Shown here one piece after another: positions 63,806 to 64,000 of a stretch of DNA of 64,000 nucleotides; the stretch's first letter is position 1, and every line of letters begins with the position of its first letter. Source of the stretch: Siphonodentalium dalli (taxonomy: Eukaryota > Mollusca > Scaphopoda > Gadilida > Siphonodentaliidae); contig CP136064.1 in the NCBI GenBank assembly GCA_032622095.1, forward strand, positions 252,654,484 through 252,718,483, read 5' to 3'. The notes under the pieces were generated by a model, which saw only the letters and a list, made by a program, of their open reading frames with translations, was not told the origin of the DNA and made no database searches. The translations under genes were made by a program, and so were the position numbers.

Positions 63806-63966
63806 AAATAAGTTTTTTTCACTGATTTTGTTTGTGGATATCCACCTCATTTTGGACTATGCAGTTTAATTGGGAACTTGAGAAAAACAAATTTCATTGG
63901 CACATAAATTTGTTTAAAGAAAACGGACGGACTTGCGATTCGCATTTCATCGAGCAAAATTACTGT

Positions 63967-64000
63967 TGTCAGAAGTGGGATTCGAACCCACGCCGGGAAG
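63967..64000 (-). tRNA. tRNA-Leu-CAG: tRNA-Leu, cut by window edge (U35)
   Basis: The 3' 34 nt, running off the window. The sequence continues as ggaag past the usual truncation joint, so it is the full-length type as far as can be seen. Confidence 0.9.

Larger units (their letters stand above)
52008..64000. repeat. tDNA tandem array block D (U27-U35)
   Basis: Nearly all units are full length. Gly(GCC) periods are 1322, 1184, 1651, 1323, 1327, 1323, 1327 and 1323 bp. U29 has a 139-bp deletion across Arg and the following spacer; U30 is enlarged by a SINE. U31+U32 and U33+U34 are a 2,650-bp dimer repeated in tandem. The array runs off the right edge of the window inside a Leu gene. Confidence 0.97.

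Noticed and set aside
954-63811. Recurring short frames of 60-92 codons (such as those ending ..RVRFPADAK, and the minus-strand ones beginning MAEWSKAL)
   Set aside because: They are translations of tRNA genes and their flanks, repeated because the unit repeats. They overlap structured RNA genes on both strands and have no protein-family signal.

Overview
The window is eukaryotic, animal nuclear DNA with no recognisable single-copy protein gene. About 40 kb of it is a tandem array of one tRNA-gene cluster. The full repeat unit is about 1,323 bp and carries five tRNA genes in fixed order: tRNA-Arg(TCT)+, tRNA-Gly(CCC)+, initiator tRNA-Met(CAT)+, tRNA-Gly(GCC)+ and tRNA-Leu(CAG)-. The first four are codirectional, and Leu converges on Gly(GCC). 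I number the copies U1 to U35 by their Gly(GCC) gene. 'Consensus' in an entry means the sequence described in reference unit U31 (57428-58750). By my reading there are 35 iMet, 35 Gly(GCC), 29 full-length Leu, 17 full-length Gly(CCC) and 16 Arg genes (these counts include point-variant and indel copies), plus 19 Gly(CCC) fragments, 6 Leu fragments, 1 Arg fragment and 2 Leu genes cut by the window edges. Spacers are almost as well conserved as the genes, so whole units turn over together.

The eukaryotic assignment rests on the initiator tRNA (A1:U72 pair and AUCGAAA T-loop), the absence of encoded CCA ends, T-run Pol III terminators after each gene, an APE-type LINE and a tRNA-headed SINE with a target-site duplication. 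The style of the interspersed repeats (hairpin-ended elements with internal '..ccggatgataacttt..' repeats, and '..aaatccaagatggc..' arrays) suggests a mollusc, most likely a bivalve; that part is inference.

Layout. Block A, 1-14173 (U1-U14): mostly deleted units of about 990-998 bp that lack Arg and the 5' part of Gly(CCC), plus 841-bp-period units that also lack the 5' part of Leu. 14174-15427: a non-array insert whose left edge looks like a minus-strand poly(A) end abutting a broken Leu gene. Block B, 15428-26921 (U15-U24): mixed unit classes, ending in three full-length units. 26922-34326: an interruption holding a decayed minus-strand non-LTR retrotransposon (ORF1-like and EN-RT ORF2, with frameshifts). 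Block C, 34327-37284 (U25-U26 and remnants). 37285-52007: AT-rich DNA with no array sequence, built of degenerate repeat elements (a hairpin-ended element, a TIR element, a 59-bp-arm inverted repeat and a degenerate array of about 160 bp period). Block D, 52008-64000 (U27-U35): almost all full-length units, one split by a SINE (U30).

Together the genes supply translation initiation (iMet) and decoding of Gly GGC/GGU, Gly GGG, Leu CUG and Arg AGA codons. Transcription would be by RNA polymerase III from internal A and B boxes. Two recurrent deletions both remove the A-box half and keep the B-box half of a tRNA gene. Several copies have changed anticodons (GCT, ACC, TAG, CTT).
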